From Flabesymbios commensalis (Eukaryota; Annelida; Polychaeta; Terebellida; Flabelligeridae): DNA of 64,000 nucleotides. Positions 21,204-32,300 of this stretch are shown one piece after another. The position numbers were made by a program, and so were the translations under genes. The stretch's first letter is position 1. Every line of letters begins with the position of its first letter. The notes under the pieces are model-generated. The model did no database searches. It was not told where the DNA came from and saw only the letters and a program-made list of their open reading frames with translations. The stretch spans positions 2,229,718 to 2,293,717 of the forward strand of contig OZ024904.1 in the NCBI GenBank assembly GCA_964017125.1, written 5' to 3'.

Positions 21204-21589
21204 TAGAGGTGGGAAATTTAGCCTATTATCTCTCCCAAAAGTGATCTCCTGACTAAAGTAATAACTAGAATACAATGGCAATATATAATGTACGACACAA
21301 AACAAAAGATTTTCAGAAGAAATCACATAAATTCATCAATAAATTCATAAAAATACATAAGCTTATATTCATAAGATCGTTGCCAAAAACTCCCTGTCGT
21401 CTATTACTTCTATCTAAGATATGTATGAGATGTCTATTTATGTTTTTTGTATACATATGTTCATAATTCATAACTATGACGTCATTACTATTTCATACAA
21501 CATGTCACAATTAAAATATCATTGATGGCCCCCTAGGCAGCTGATAAATGATCCACCTTTATAAATATCCAGTAGAAATTGGTGAAAAA

Positions 21590-22235
21590 GTGACGTCACA
21601 ACCATCATGACATGACGTCACATATGCACGTTTTATGAAAAACTCGACCACTTGCCGCAAAAACTGTTCATGCTTCGTAAAACTAGACGTTCATACATTT
21701 GCAGCGATATATTATTTGTCTCTAGGAATTTAAGTGTCAACTAACTCCTTAAATAACGTCATTTTTCAGATTTCCTCCTCCACTAATCGACATAATTGAA
21801 ACTTCAGGAATGTAGTTATAGGCCCTATACCGCTTCTGGCACTAAAAATTACTTTCAATTTATCAGAACATTTGCATTGACATTTGTCTCGTGTTTTGCT
21901 AGGGTAATATTGAACATTTATTTTACATTTAGTTACCATTGTGACTGATTGGAAAATTTACCAAACCGTTTAATGACGTATAATTATGAGGTGAGGTAAT
22001 AATATAAGGTTGAGTTCCCTTATTATATAGGCCTACATCGCCCATACATGCATCGTTACGACACAGACCTATCCATTGTGATTTTTGTCCCTAAAAACGG
22101 TTAAATTATAACGCTTAATACTTAAAGGTATCTTCTTGTCTCATGGACTCTTGTTTCTGGTAATCGTGTGGTAAGTTTGTGGTTAAATTAAATTTAAAAT
22201 GTGTCATCTCAGATCGGGGCTGTGGGCAGCTACAC
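21590..22235 (-). repeat. Inverted relative of the 13.2-13.5 kb repeat; mostly missing from copy 2
   Basis: Bases 21590-21770 are the inverse of 13330-13500 (gacgtcac..., ctaggaatttaagtgtcaac). About 545 bases from 21680 to 22228 are absent from copy 2, whose sequence jumps at ttcatgcttcg to a C run near 57555. The copy 1 breakpoint also ends in a C run (22229-22240). Confidence 0.6.
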
Positions 22236-23547
22236 CCCCCCCCCATGGAATTTTCAAATCATGCCTTATGCTTAGTTAAAAAAATCACCTGGGTTAAGAT
22301 AAAGACCAATCCCTATCGACCCCCGCAAGGTCAAAATCCCTGCAGATATTTCCTGAAGTCCAAAAGTCATTGATCCCAACCAACTGATTTAGGCAGTAAC
22401 TGAGTACGTAGGCCTCTAGGATAGGATTCGGATCTACGAATGTATCGAATCACGTTCGTTTTCCTTGGCGCAATGGATGACTTCTCTTAAGTTCATCTTA
22501 GGTCTAAAAGGAGGGACAGAATAACGGATAATGAATTTAGACTTCATCAGCCACCTGATTTCTTATGTCTATCATACCCCTTTCTAAATGTAGTCGTACA
22601 ATAAAAATATTGTATAGGAAAATGGTTGTCGTCACGAAAACTCCACACCTACAATTTGTAGGCCCTATTACTTTTATATTAGTACCTGTGATTCATATGA
22701 TGAAACTCAAGGTCAAGTTCAAAGATGGGTGACATTTACCTATTTTTCAAGGCCAATAGCTAATAAAGGAGAACGTTTATCATCACGATTTGATGATAAA
22801 TCTTGGTTCATACAATTTGTATCGCTTTAGTATCCATACAATTGATAGAACTGATAAAACTGTATCTCAAATTCGAATATAGTGATCTTGAGCTTTTTTG
22901 TTATCAAATATTGTCATTACGATATCTCAGAAAATTCGAGGTAAGGGGGGAGAGTTGATAGAGTAAGCCTACATAGGCCTCATGTGATGGCGGAGGCATA
23001 CAATTGACGCATACATGTATCAAATTCCCCTACTAGTTTGACTTAATATTACATCTGAAGCAATATTGTTACGTTAAAGGCTAGATGTGTGGCAAAAAAT
23101 TACGTGCCACTATTTAGGCAACATGAATAATTACCTAAATAAGGAACATATATTGGCCTAAATATATGCTCTAGAATGCATCATTTTAAGCCTTAGATTT
23201 CATTTTATTCAGGGGGGGGCATGCCCCAGGACCCTCTAGAGCATATAGGAGGCTGGATGTGCCAGCTGTCGTTTATATAAATTATTATGAAAAAAATTGT
23301 GTATCCTCGTCGTCTGTCAATTCCTGGATCCACAACTGTCTTTGGTTGTTCAGGCATACCCCAAAACAGCATTATCTACAATCTTTAGTAGAATGCATAC
23401 TTCTGTCCTGGCATATAATATAGCTAATTAAATACATAAAATTACACTCGAGATCATTAATGAATCCTTTGTCAAGTCAGTCAGCTTGGAAACGCCATGA
23501 TATTTTTTGTGAGCTCACATTCGCAAAACGGAATTTATTCATGTTAG
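22236..23547. other. Non-coding spacer with repeat fragments
   Basis: No exon is seen. At 23210-23250 there is a GC-rich phrase, ggggggcatgccccaggacc, flanked by ctctaga-type words (tatatgctctagaatgcatc against ctctagagcatata), an inverted pair that suggests another small element. Confidence 0.4.
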
Positions 23548-24564
23548 TAGGGGAGACCGGGGCTAACTGAGACAAGGGGCTAGCTCGGACAGGCCTCTAA
23601 TAGGAAATTCCATGATATGACAATATCAGTGGCCTCGTTTTCAAGAATGGAGGGATACCCCCTTCCACTTGAACTACAATCCCAGTGGAACTAGCAGAGT
23701 TGTGTTAGCAGGCAAAACTAAATGTATTTTTTTACCTTTCAAGTAATTTGTCACGTCTGAATTACGAATCTTATAAAACTTAAATTACTATAGTTGTATT
23801 ATACTGAAATATATCACTGAAAACACTCATATTTACTGCCTAATTTACAATTATTAGATGTTCGATGCTGTACCATACCCACATGCAGGTCATATTTTTC
23901 ATAAAAGGTCAACCCGGGGCTAACTAGGACAATTCTGGCGGGGTTAACTGCGACAGTCCCAGTTAGCCCCGGGGTGTCCCAGTTTGCCCCAGTTGTAATA
24001 GAGCATTGTGGCCCACTTAAACCCCATGGGTACTGACATGTGACCTAAATATATGTTTGCGCAACTCAATTAACATTTGTTAGGCCTACTTTAGATTGTA
24101 TGTATTGGGGATGGACACAATGTGGGTGTTACGTAGTATCAACACATTAGGCCTATATTGCATCGGGGATCAGCTGTTATTTTCTGCATTATTTTGTTGC
24201 ACTTTAAACCTTTGTGTTTAAACGGCATATATATGTTTATTTATAGCTTATTTATTCACCCCTTCAAACTATTTGGAATCATCACAGGATGCAGTATACC
24301 TTGTTTAATCTCTATAGATCCTAAATTGCTGAAATTTTAGGAGTGTCCCAGTTAGCCCCTGGCCTTGTCCTACTTAGCCCCGTATACGGTGCAAACTGGG
24401 ACATAAATTTTTTTTTTTAATTCACCAAATCTGTATAGGTTTTAGTTGTCATTTATTAAAGGCCCTTGTGACAATATTAAATATCACACCTAGGTTGAAT
24501 GATTGTTTTGAATCTCTAACTCGATAAATGATGAAAGTGTCTCAGTTAGCCCCGGTCTCCCCTA
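23548..24564. mobile_element. TA-flanked MITE with TAGGGGAGACCGGGGC ends
   Basis: Left end taggggagaccggggctaac; right end gttagccccggtctccccta; inverted over ~27 bases with a TA at each side, as for Tc1/mariner-type insertions. Inside, the theme cccagttagccccgg or its complement recurs at about 23912, 23938, 23958, 23982, 24345 and 24375. No transposase. In copy 2 it starts at 58938 and is cut at 59088 by the long inverted-repeat element. Confidence 0.75.
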
Positions 24565-24842
24565 TAACTATTCATGTTGAAATATACGTTCTTTTTCATT
24601 CAAAAAGCATGTATTAAATTGCTCAACATCATGACATCTATTCAGTGGTAGACACATAAATACAAAATGGCACGTGATCGTAATAATATGTTCCAGTTTG
24701 CCCCGGTCTCCCCTATAACTATTCATGTTGAAATATACGTTCTTTTTCATTGAAAAAAGCATGTATTAAATTGCTCAACATCATGACATCTATTCAGTGG
24801 TAGACACATAAATACAAAATGGCACGTGATCGTAATAATATG
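24540..24842 (+). repeat. 150-base tandem duplication with MITE end
   Basis: The run ccccggtctcccctataact and the next ~125 bases (attcatgttgaaatatacgt ... gtgatcgtaataatatg) occur twice in a row, at about 24551-24691 and 24701-24842, nearly identical. The second unit carries an extra MITE-type right end (ccagtttgccccggtctccc). Confidence 0.85.
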
Positions 24843-24933
24843 GATTGATTTAGCACTTTAAAGAGTAAAAACTCAGCAGAAATTAAAAACACATTTATAT
24901 GTTAAGGCAGGAAATGCGCAATATGGGTTTTTA

Positions 24934-25139
24934 AATTAATCCCTGTGCTGCTTAATTGTTTGTGAGTATTTTTCATTCATTTGAAGCTCAATTGCTAACG
25001 CAAATTGCTAAAGCAATTTCCTGCTTTAAATGAAAAAAATATTATTTTTACAAAATAGACATCTTCCAAATGTTATTTTATTTAGTTAGAAATTTGCTTG
25101 AAACGTATATATTCTGACTTAGCAGCACAAGGGTTTAAA
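24934..25139. mobile_element. TTAA-type hairpin MITE (family D)
   Basis: Left end ttaatccctgtgctgcttaa; right end cttagcagcacaagggttta. Inner parts pair around aattgctaacgcaaattgc and gcaatttcctgc. A partial relative lies at 26338-26411 (ttaacccttgtcctgctgaa). Confidence 0.65.
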
Positions 25140-25270
25140 ACAAAGTCGCGTGAGCATGCCCCCGCACCCCCCCCCCCCCCTCACCGACAAAAAGACAAGT
25201 ACAAAAAGGTCCACTTTTTGCTCAAAACGACCTCCCAAACAAACATCCTGGCTACGGGCCTGGACTCACG
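25140..25270 (-). repeat. Fragment of the CAGGCCCGTAGCC repeat
   Basis: Inverse of the repeat head seen at 13205: a C run near 25165, gacaaaaagacaagtacaaa, then ctggctacgggcctggactc. Confidence 0.55.
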
Positions 25271-26052
25271 GTCTACTTTAAAGAGGAAGTGATCAATACA
25301 GCTGGAAATGCATGTAACCATTACTTCATGACATTATAACATCACGAGCACAAAGTTTAACATTAACATTAATAAATAAATAACCTAATAAATAACCTAT
25401 ATTCAACCAGGCTAGATTACAGTTCCATTATTTTTACCTCGGCGATCATATTATTTTATCAGTTACTCTACATACATTGGTGAAATTAATATATTATTTT
25501 GTTTCTCAGAGGGTTGTCATGCTTCACTGACACCGACGTGCCGTAGTGCGTTACGTATTTTATATCAGTGACAATCTTGATAGTAGACGCTTTGTATAGT
25601 TATATCTTATCTATTTTAGGAGTCGATTAAAGCCACAACAAACACTGCATTTTATTAAAAGTAGGATACACAAATAAATAATAGATATTTATTTGAAAAC
25701 TTATCGAGTTTAAAATATAAAACTCGTATAATTGACCCGTTATGTTTGGTTTGAAATACCGCACAAAAGAGTTAGCGTGGTAGGCCTATATATAATCTAT
25801 AATCGTTATACTTATTGTACATAGTTATATATCACATAGTTACATCTATACAGAGGTTTAGCGTAGGCCTATATACTTAAAACTACATCTAGTAAGATAT
25901 TGAGATATGCACTGATATGAACATTCCTTAGAAATCATTGTTCAAATTTAAATAACAATCTATGGAATATTATTCATATTAGAGCGAATCAAAACTTTTC
26001 ATATTTTCTGTTCCATACAAAATTGTATTGCTTTTGTCTATGTTCATGTAAA
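25271..26052. other. Non-coding AT-rich spacer
   Basis: Nothing recognisable; only weak duplicates (aataaataacctaataaata). Confidence 0.4.
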
Positions 26053-26095
26053 TGAAATGAAATGAATGGAATTTTGGGCCACCTTTGTTCACAAG
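26053..26095 (-). mobile_element. SINE 3' tail fragment
   Basis: Reads aaatgaaatgaatggaattt and gggccacctttgttcaca, the complement of the SINE tail. The body is missing. Confidence 0.6.
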
Positions 26096-26411
26096 TACAT
26101 GTAAAATATGTGTACTGATATAAGCCTTTAGCCGCTATATCAAATAATAATAATAATAAAAATGTATAATAATATAAATTTCCACCCGCATGAGTGAGCG
26201 AAATTACTCATTACATATTTGTTTAATTCGAGTCCAAACATTTGCAATTCTCGATGCAATTCTTGTTTAAACACTCATTTCATTACCAATAACAGTGATT
26301 TAACAGATTAAAAACGACGTGTTTAGCAGTGAAATGGTTAACCCTTGTCCTGCTGAATTGCTTCAATTGTATTTTTAGTCATTTGAAGCTGGAATTGCTA
26401 ACGCAATTTCC

Positions 26412-26632
26412 AATGTTTCTTCCCCATCCACGTGTGAAAGTCAGTATTGTGGGGAGCCTCCGTGACCGAGAGGTAGCGTGCTCGGCCTCAGACCGCCAGG
26501 GCTCCAATTTCGAATCCCGTGTCTGGAGGACAGTGTCATCTCATTCATCTCACCATCCTCAGGAGGTTCTCCTGGCCCAGTTTAGCCTATATGTGCACAA
26601 AGGTGGCCTAAAGGCCGATTCATTTTATTTCA
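26412..26632 (+). mobile_element. 5'-truncated SINE
   Basis: Starts at aatgtttcttccccatccac without the first tRNA-like head, has the second module (gaccgagaggtagcgtgctc, then tttcgaatcccg) and the tail ggccgattcattttatttc. It interrupts a family D MITE (26338-26411). 5' truncation is usual in retrotransposition. Confidence 0.8.
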
Positions 26633-26689
26633 TCATGTTTAATAAACCTCCACATGTATTAGGCTTGGTATGATACATATTGGTATAGG

Positions 26690-27115
26690 CAGCTCAAGGA
26701 TACAAGTTTTTCAGGTCCCTACCAGTCATTCACTAATCGGGACAGAATAGGGAATAATAGAGCTGCGATTTGGATATAGGTTAACCACTGTTAACTTACG
26801 AATTGCATGTAAATTATCACCATTGGTAGGCTAAGTAAAGCACAAGGGGCCCAACCAGTTTTTCAACGATCAGTACAGAAAGGGATTTTGGCCCATGCGG
26901 CCATGCCAACCAGATACAGGGAAACTTGTGAATTGCATACAAATTATTAGATTTTAACAGTAAATCACAGGGGGACCCGACTAGTTATCAACTGTTCGGT
27001 ATAGAATATGAATTAGATGCTGTTTATGTCAAAGGCATCAGAAAAACATGAATTTCATGAAAACTTAATTATCATTATAGGCCTATCACAGGGGCCCCCA
27101 ACCAGTTGCTGTATC
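26690..27115 (+). repeat. Degenerate ~135-base tandem repeat, three units
   Basis: Recurring landmarks: gaattgcatgtaaattatca / gaattgcatacaaattatta / gaatttcatgaaaacttaat, each followed by taaagcacaaggggcccaac / agtaaatcacagggggaccc / atcacaggggcccccaacc, and then a 'caacgatcagtacagaa' phrase. Units are well diverged, so the array is old. Confidence 0.55.
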
Positions 27116-28855
27116 ATATATATAGTGTCTTATATCATATGTGAGAGAATGAGCATGGCGCATAAAACACGCGCGCGAAAATAAGTTTTAGTGCCCCCCC
27201 CCCAAATGTGGTGGGCCCTAGGCCAATGGCCTATATGGCCTACTGCTAAAAACGGCGCTGGTAGGCCTATCTATTAAGAAACTGCACACAGTGTAAAGTC
27301 ACGTAAATTTACTCTTTCAACATGGGAACTAGGTTCTTCCGCACCAATAATGGTCTTTCATAGATTACAGTTGAAACAATGATAACCTCCTATAGCACAT
27401 TCAGTTAACAGTAGCATATTGAGAAATATTTTACAGTAAATTGCTGCAAATCTAGAAAGCTCTGGAGAAAAATCGACTGTAGGCATATTGTGAAATTTTG
27501 GCCTAGGGGTGATGACGTGTTGAAATGTGGACATCATTGTTTTATTATCTATTGATATCTATATTGATTATCTATTGATATATAATATAAAATAAAAAAT
27601 ATAAAAAAAATAATATTGATATTAGTCCTATAGCTTTGGAGATATGACCACTTAATTAATCGTTTCAATTGGGTAAATGGCGGCCATCTTGGAAAAAGGA
27701 GTCATCTTAAAAATCGAATGCACTTTTGACCTTGGCATCCGATGGTTTAATGAACTACTCACTTGATGATTTTTAGACATAAGAATATATATTAATTTTA
27801 GAGCCTCATTAGCATCCATAACATTTAACTGCTGCTTATAAAATACGATTACAATGGGATAATGGAAAGTTCTTCATTGATTGGTCTGGTGACTGTAAAA
27901 AAGAATCAAAATCGACACCCCCCCCCCCCCCCGCAAAAAAAACATATAACTCTGGATTCGAATCTTCTTCACCTACGTTACTCACTCTATACGAGTGCCA
28001 GTTTAATCACACATTTTACACTAAAAGGTGATAAAAATATGTTATATTGGTTTACTATACATTGGTTTTTCGCACTCATGCTGTTGGTTTTCACTATGAG
28101 ACGTATGGTGAGATCAGCCCATCTCACACTCTCTCCAAGACGCTTCACTACTCTGTTTGATTTTGCCGCTTCAAATAGATATTCGTACGAGAAAATAGTT
28201 CTACATACTGCATCGTTAGTACGGCGACATGGGCTGATCTCAGCACTCTTCACCACATCAAGTGGTGACTTGTGCTGAGATCAGCCCATCTCGCCTTCCC
28301 AACGATGCCTTATGCATATATTAGGCATTTAGATAGCATCTACCATCCCTCTGTATCATCTCTGAAAAAACTGCTTTCTGCATTTTATTATGTTTATTGA
28401 AGGTTATATTTTCCTGCTCCTCTGCTATTGATCATACCATGCCATAGGCCTGCTGCTTGTGACAAACTTTAACAAATCACAGTTTACAGATTTGTGATAA
28501 AGCCGTTACCTATCAAAGTCAGTATGTCTGGATCTTCACTTTGTTATATCACCTATATTACAAAATTGATTTATTTCAATTAATACACATTACAATATTT
28601 GATAATTTTTATTCAAGGTGATGTGGAAATAAATGTTGAACAATAAGTGATAACTGCATCAAATTGTCACAAAAACATCCCATCATGAAGATCATGCTAT
28701 ATTTCATCGGATAGTCCATTGAATCCATTATTTTTTCTTATATAAAGGAGCACATAAAATCACAAAAACGCTATTTGTATGGTGCCACTGTCTCCATAAG
28801 ATGTAGGCACCTTAAATCTTTTCCGAAGGCAGACAACTGTTCCTTAATACCTGAC
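27116..28855. other. Non-coding; inverted-repeat motifs and AT microsatellite
   Basis: No gene identified. Near 27175-27260 a GC-rich phrase (gtggtgggccctaggccaat). At 27545-27615 an AT-rich simple repeat. At 27676 aaatggcggccatcttgg. Around 28110-28300 the word gatcagcccatctc occurs twice and its partner gggctgatctcag once; a 138-codon open frame across it has no known domain. Confidence 0.4.
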
Positions 28856-29215
28856 AGATACGTTTTAGACCGTCAACAGACGTCAGATTCTATCTGACGT
28901 CTGTAGACGTCAGATTCTGACCAAATTAGTCTGCAAACAAACAAAATATATAAATGTTTGACAGTAGATTAACCCTTTCAGCGTAGCGATCGACTTTAGA
29001 CGTCAGATTCTGACGTCTGTAGACGTCAGATTCGTCAATTTTAGACTTCAATATCTAACGTTTTTTTTTGTCGATCCCCGCACTGAGAATGTAAATTATA
29101 TAGACCCATATGATAGGAGTTACACGAAGCGGGAAAAGCTAACTAAGACATTTCTGATGATTTCAAATTGAAAAAAACCCTTTGGTCTCAGCGCTGTAAG
29201 GATTAACCACTTTAA
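28856..29215. mobile_element. Two family A MITE hairpins side by side
   Basis: 28862-28922 has gacgtcagattctatctgac and partner. A second, fuller copy starts ttaaccctttcagcgtagcg (28970), has the hairpin gacgtctgtagacgtc and the family body (gacatttctgatgatttcaa), and ends cagcgctgtaaggattaacc. Confidence 0.72.
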
Positions 29216-29680
29216 CCCTTTCATCGCGGGGATCGACTTTAACCCTTTAAGCCCTCACGATGCATTAAAAAATCCTTTTACATCCCTGAAAACACACTTA
29301 ATTTTCGTACAACTAGGGGTTTTATAATGCAAATTTCTATGAAACTGATTTACCAATACATGCCAATTTTCTTTAATTTTTCACCCACATCAAATCATCT
29401 TCATCCACTACAAGTCGAGAATTGCGACAGCAACTCGCGGCTTGTAGTGGATGAAGATGACAATGGTAAATTCAGGCTTGAAAGGGTTAAGTCAGAATCT
29501 GACGTCTAAAGTCGATCCCCGCACTGTAAGAATAAAAATATTTATAATAACCGTAGAGCCATGACATAGGTAATCAAATGAAGCGGAAAGAGCTAATACT
29601 AAGACATTTATGATGATTTCAAATTGAAAAACAAATCTTCATCCTAAGCCTTGTAAAGGTCAACCGCTTTAACCTCCATC
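29216..29680. mobile_element. Family A MITE carrying a nested MITE
   Basis: The outer element begins ttaaccctttcatcgcgggg and ends past tttatgatgatttcaaattg. Its hairpin is split at 29239 by a second TTAA element and resumes at 29487 with ttaagtcagaatctgacgtc. The two outer halves fit together around one TTAA. Confidence 0.8.
29239..29490. mobile_element. Nested TTAA MITE (family C-like)
   Basis: Begins ttaaccctttaagccctcac and ends aggcttgaaagggttaa, flanked by TTAA on both sides. Core hairpin cttcatccactacaagtcg against cggcttgtagtggatgaag with loop agaattgcgacagcaact. Shows the family was mobile after family A had settled here. Confidence 0.8.
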
Positions 29681-30060
29681 GTCGCATGTATTCACCACGT
29701 GGCAGATTTTGAATAAAACTCATTAAATGAAAAATAGTATAATCCTTCACAATAAGATATATTATTCTTGAGCATTTCATACAATCAGGTTTAACAGTTT
29801 CCTTATATATTAAGAGACATTATAACTTTTTCATGAGCAAACAAAATGTAAAAAAAAGTTATTTATAAATGGTACTATAAAATTACGCATACATACGAAA
29901 TAGCACGTGAACATACATATATGACAAATAAGTCTGTAATGACTTTTCTTTATGTCAAAAAAATATCTGTCTGTCTGTATACATGGTATAGCTTTAACAA
30001 AATAATGATTGTATCATCGTGTTAATGTGTGAATAGAATAAAATTTAACAGTGTACATGG
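29681..30060. other. Non-coding AT-rich spacer
   Basis: Nothing recognised. Confidence 0.4.
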
Positions 30061-30064
30061 GACT

Positions 30065-30312
30065 TCGCCCTAGAGCTAGATCAATGTTGGTCCAATATCA
30101 AAAACGACACCGGGTCAAGTATCTATGTGTTCTCTGGGCATGTTGCATAACATTAATCCAGCTACGGTCCACCATCGACACAGAGGTTTATTTATACAAG
30201 TGACTCTGAATGACAAGCCAGCGAACGTGAGACATACGCACAACGCCGGTCCAGCGCTGGGCCAGATGATGAGCCAACATTGGACCAGCATCGTGCCCAT
30301 GTCTCGCGTCAC
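30065..30312. mobile_element. Worn family B-like MITE
   Basis: Phrases tcaatgttggtccaatatc, cggtccagcgctgggccag, ccaacattggaccagcatcg and the inverted pair gtgagacat / atgtctcgcgtcac resemble the family B loop and arm themes. Confidence 0.45.
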
Positions 30313-30519
30313 TAGGGATGTTTATAAATGTTATATAGAAGAGTGGTTATATAATTTATATTAAAATAGGTTTGAGATGTGAAACCCCCTTCGTTCACTG
30401 ATGTCAGGCCTAGTCATTGACTGTATCGCCAAAACTGTTATGTGGGCCACACAATAAAAGTTCTAACGCACTCGGCTATGTTATTATAATGCATATCCTG
30501 CTCTCATAAATCCAAATCG

Positions 30520-31800
30520 TGATTATATGTGACACAGCCTGACATCACATACTATGTTTACAGTGCGATATTGTGTCATTATAAAGTCATATCTTGATGC
30601 CAATTACTGAACATATAGTGATATATCCTAACACTATGATGCCACATTGTGAGCCAAAGTGCCATATACTGACATTTTAATACAGTATTCTGACTGACAT
30701 CATCCTTACCCCATAATGCCAAACTTTGATATTATCATATCCTTATTATTTGTAATGTTATATATGTAGCTACTAAAACAACACATCCTGGCATTTTAGT
30801 GTCATACCCTTAAATTGTAACGCCATGTGGTGACATCAATGCCTATGGTTTAAACATATAGTTTATTGTCCAATGGAAGCAATACAGGATTGTAATAGCT
30901 GGCTTCGTTCGGAAGAAAAGAAAGTGAGTGATGCTTGCTGAGTCATGATGTGGATAAAATGAGTAGGTGGTAGAGATCAAAATGTTGTGCCACTGTATTT
31001 TTAATGATGATGGTTCCTTTGTGGAAAAGTACACGTGTGTCCACGTGTTTGGTCAGTCAGTTAATTAATTCTCTAATCAGTGTAAATCTCGTTGGCAGAG
31101 CTAGAAAATGTCATAAAACAAATCCTTGCAATTGCGTGGTATCATATCAATGTTACCGTGACCTCATATACTGTTGTTGTAAACCCAGTAAACACAGAAC
31201 ACCTGTACATCAATGCCTATATGCTGCTCTTAATAGGGCATATGCCATATCCTGACATTCTTTTTGAAATATTAATTGACATCTGTCCATATTATCACAT
31301 ATACCATATACTGCCATTCGTATACCCTATAGGCCTACTGACATTATATCCTTATGACTTAATCGCACTACAATATAGTATTGAAATGTCTTATCCTGAT
31401 ATTTCATTTTTCATTTCATTTATTAGCTTACAAGAGAAGAGAACATACTAAAGTACAGTAAACACAAAATGTTATTTGTAAATATTAAAAGGCACGTAGC
31501 AATAAGTTTAAAAGTATTCTGTTTTGATAATTATTATTTAATTATGATCATGATATAAAAATGTCATTTTATGGTATTAAAATGCCTTATCATTCCCTTA
31601 TAGTGACAACTCATGACGTTTGCCCTTCATTTTCTGACCATTTTTAGTATTTATAGTGCAATATCTTGACATTGTAAAGCCATAATTATACTGACATTAA
31701 GACGCAAAATAATGTAAATATATTAAAATGCCATATCAATATATTAATTATCAATATGCCATTTACAGACATTTTAATGCAGAATTCCGACTGAATAATG
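30520..31800 (+). repeat. Decayed minisatellite of atgccatatcctgacatttta units
   Basis: A theme like gccatatcctgacatttta returns with many changes: gtcatatcttgatgcc, tgccatatactgacatttta, acatcctggcattttagtgt, tgccatatcctgacattctt, accatatactgccattcgta, gtcttatcctgatatttc. Period about 25-35 bases. Spacers near 30850-31190 and 31430-31590 look unrelated. Open frames here come from the repeat. Confidence 0.5.
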
Positions 31801-32300
31801 ACAAATATCTATCTAATCACAGCCTATCAATGAATAATGGATGTAAAATCAAGGCCACTTGATTATCCTGATCTCGCAGGCACACCGGGTGACACACTCA
31901 GCTCGTGGACTTTCCCTTTTTCGATCTTGGATTTTATATGTATACATAGTCATGTGGCTGGCCATCTTGGATTCGGCGGTTGTCTTGAATTTGATATGAC
32001 TATTGTCTTGTGTGAGGTCATTTTGCTTTAGGTATAGTCATCTTATTTGCGGTCATCTTTGATTTGGTGGTCATCTTTGATTTGATAAGTTGTTCGCAGC
32101 TAGCTTCGAACAACTACCCGATTTTTGATGTCGGCATTCTAGCTTCTGACCTGTCATGGTACTGTTTCCCAGTGATAGCACCACTATTGCTTCAGGTGTA
32201 ATAATTGAATCCAAGTTTTGTATGTGAATGTTGAATGTATAGCTTCAAGTTATTTCCAGAATGGTAAAATTGTTTGGGCATTGCATCACGAATGGGCACA
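31801..32300. other. Non-coding spacer with gccatcttggat motifs
   Basis: Around 31950-32090 there are several 'ggtcatctttgatttg' and 'ggccatcttggattcggcgg' phrases, a short local repeat of about 26 bases. No gene. Confidence 0.4.

Larger units (their letters stand above)
784..23698 (+). repeat. Large direct duplication, copy 1
   Basis: This block is matched along its length, in order and orientation, by 36465-59088. Homology starts sharply at 'ataggaggcctgataagg' (784 and 36465) and stops at 'ggaactagcaga' (23698 and 59088). Shared landmarks include a SINE with the same target-site duplication, the EGF exons, the LINE and more than ten MITEs. By eye the substitution difference is a few percent, with larger indels at palindromes, homopolymer runs and tandem repeats. 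It may be a true segmental duplication or an uncollapsed haplotype. Confidence 0.93.

Noticed and set aside
27862-28278. 138-codon open frame with proline run
   Set aside because: The proline run comes from a C homopolymer; the rest has no recognised motif and an equal frame exists on the other strand.
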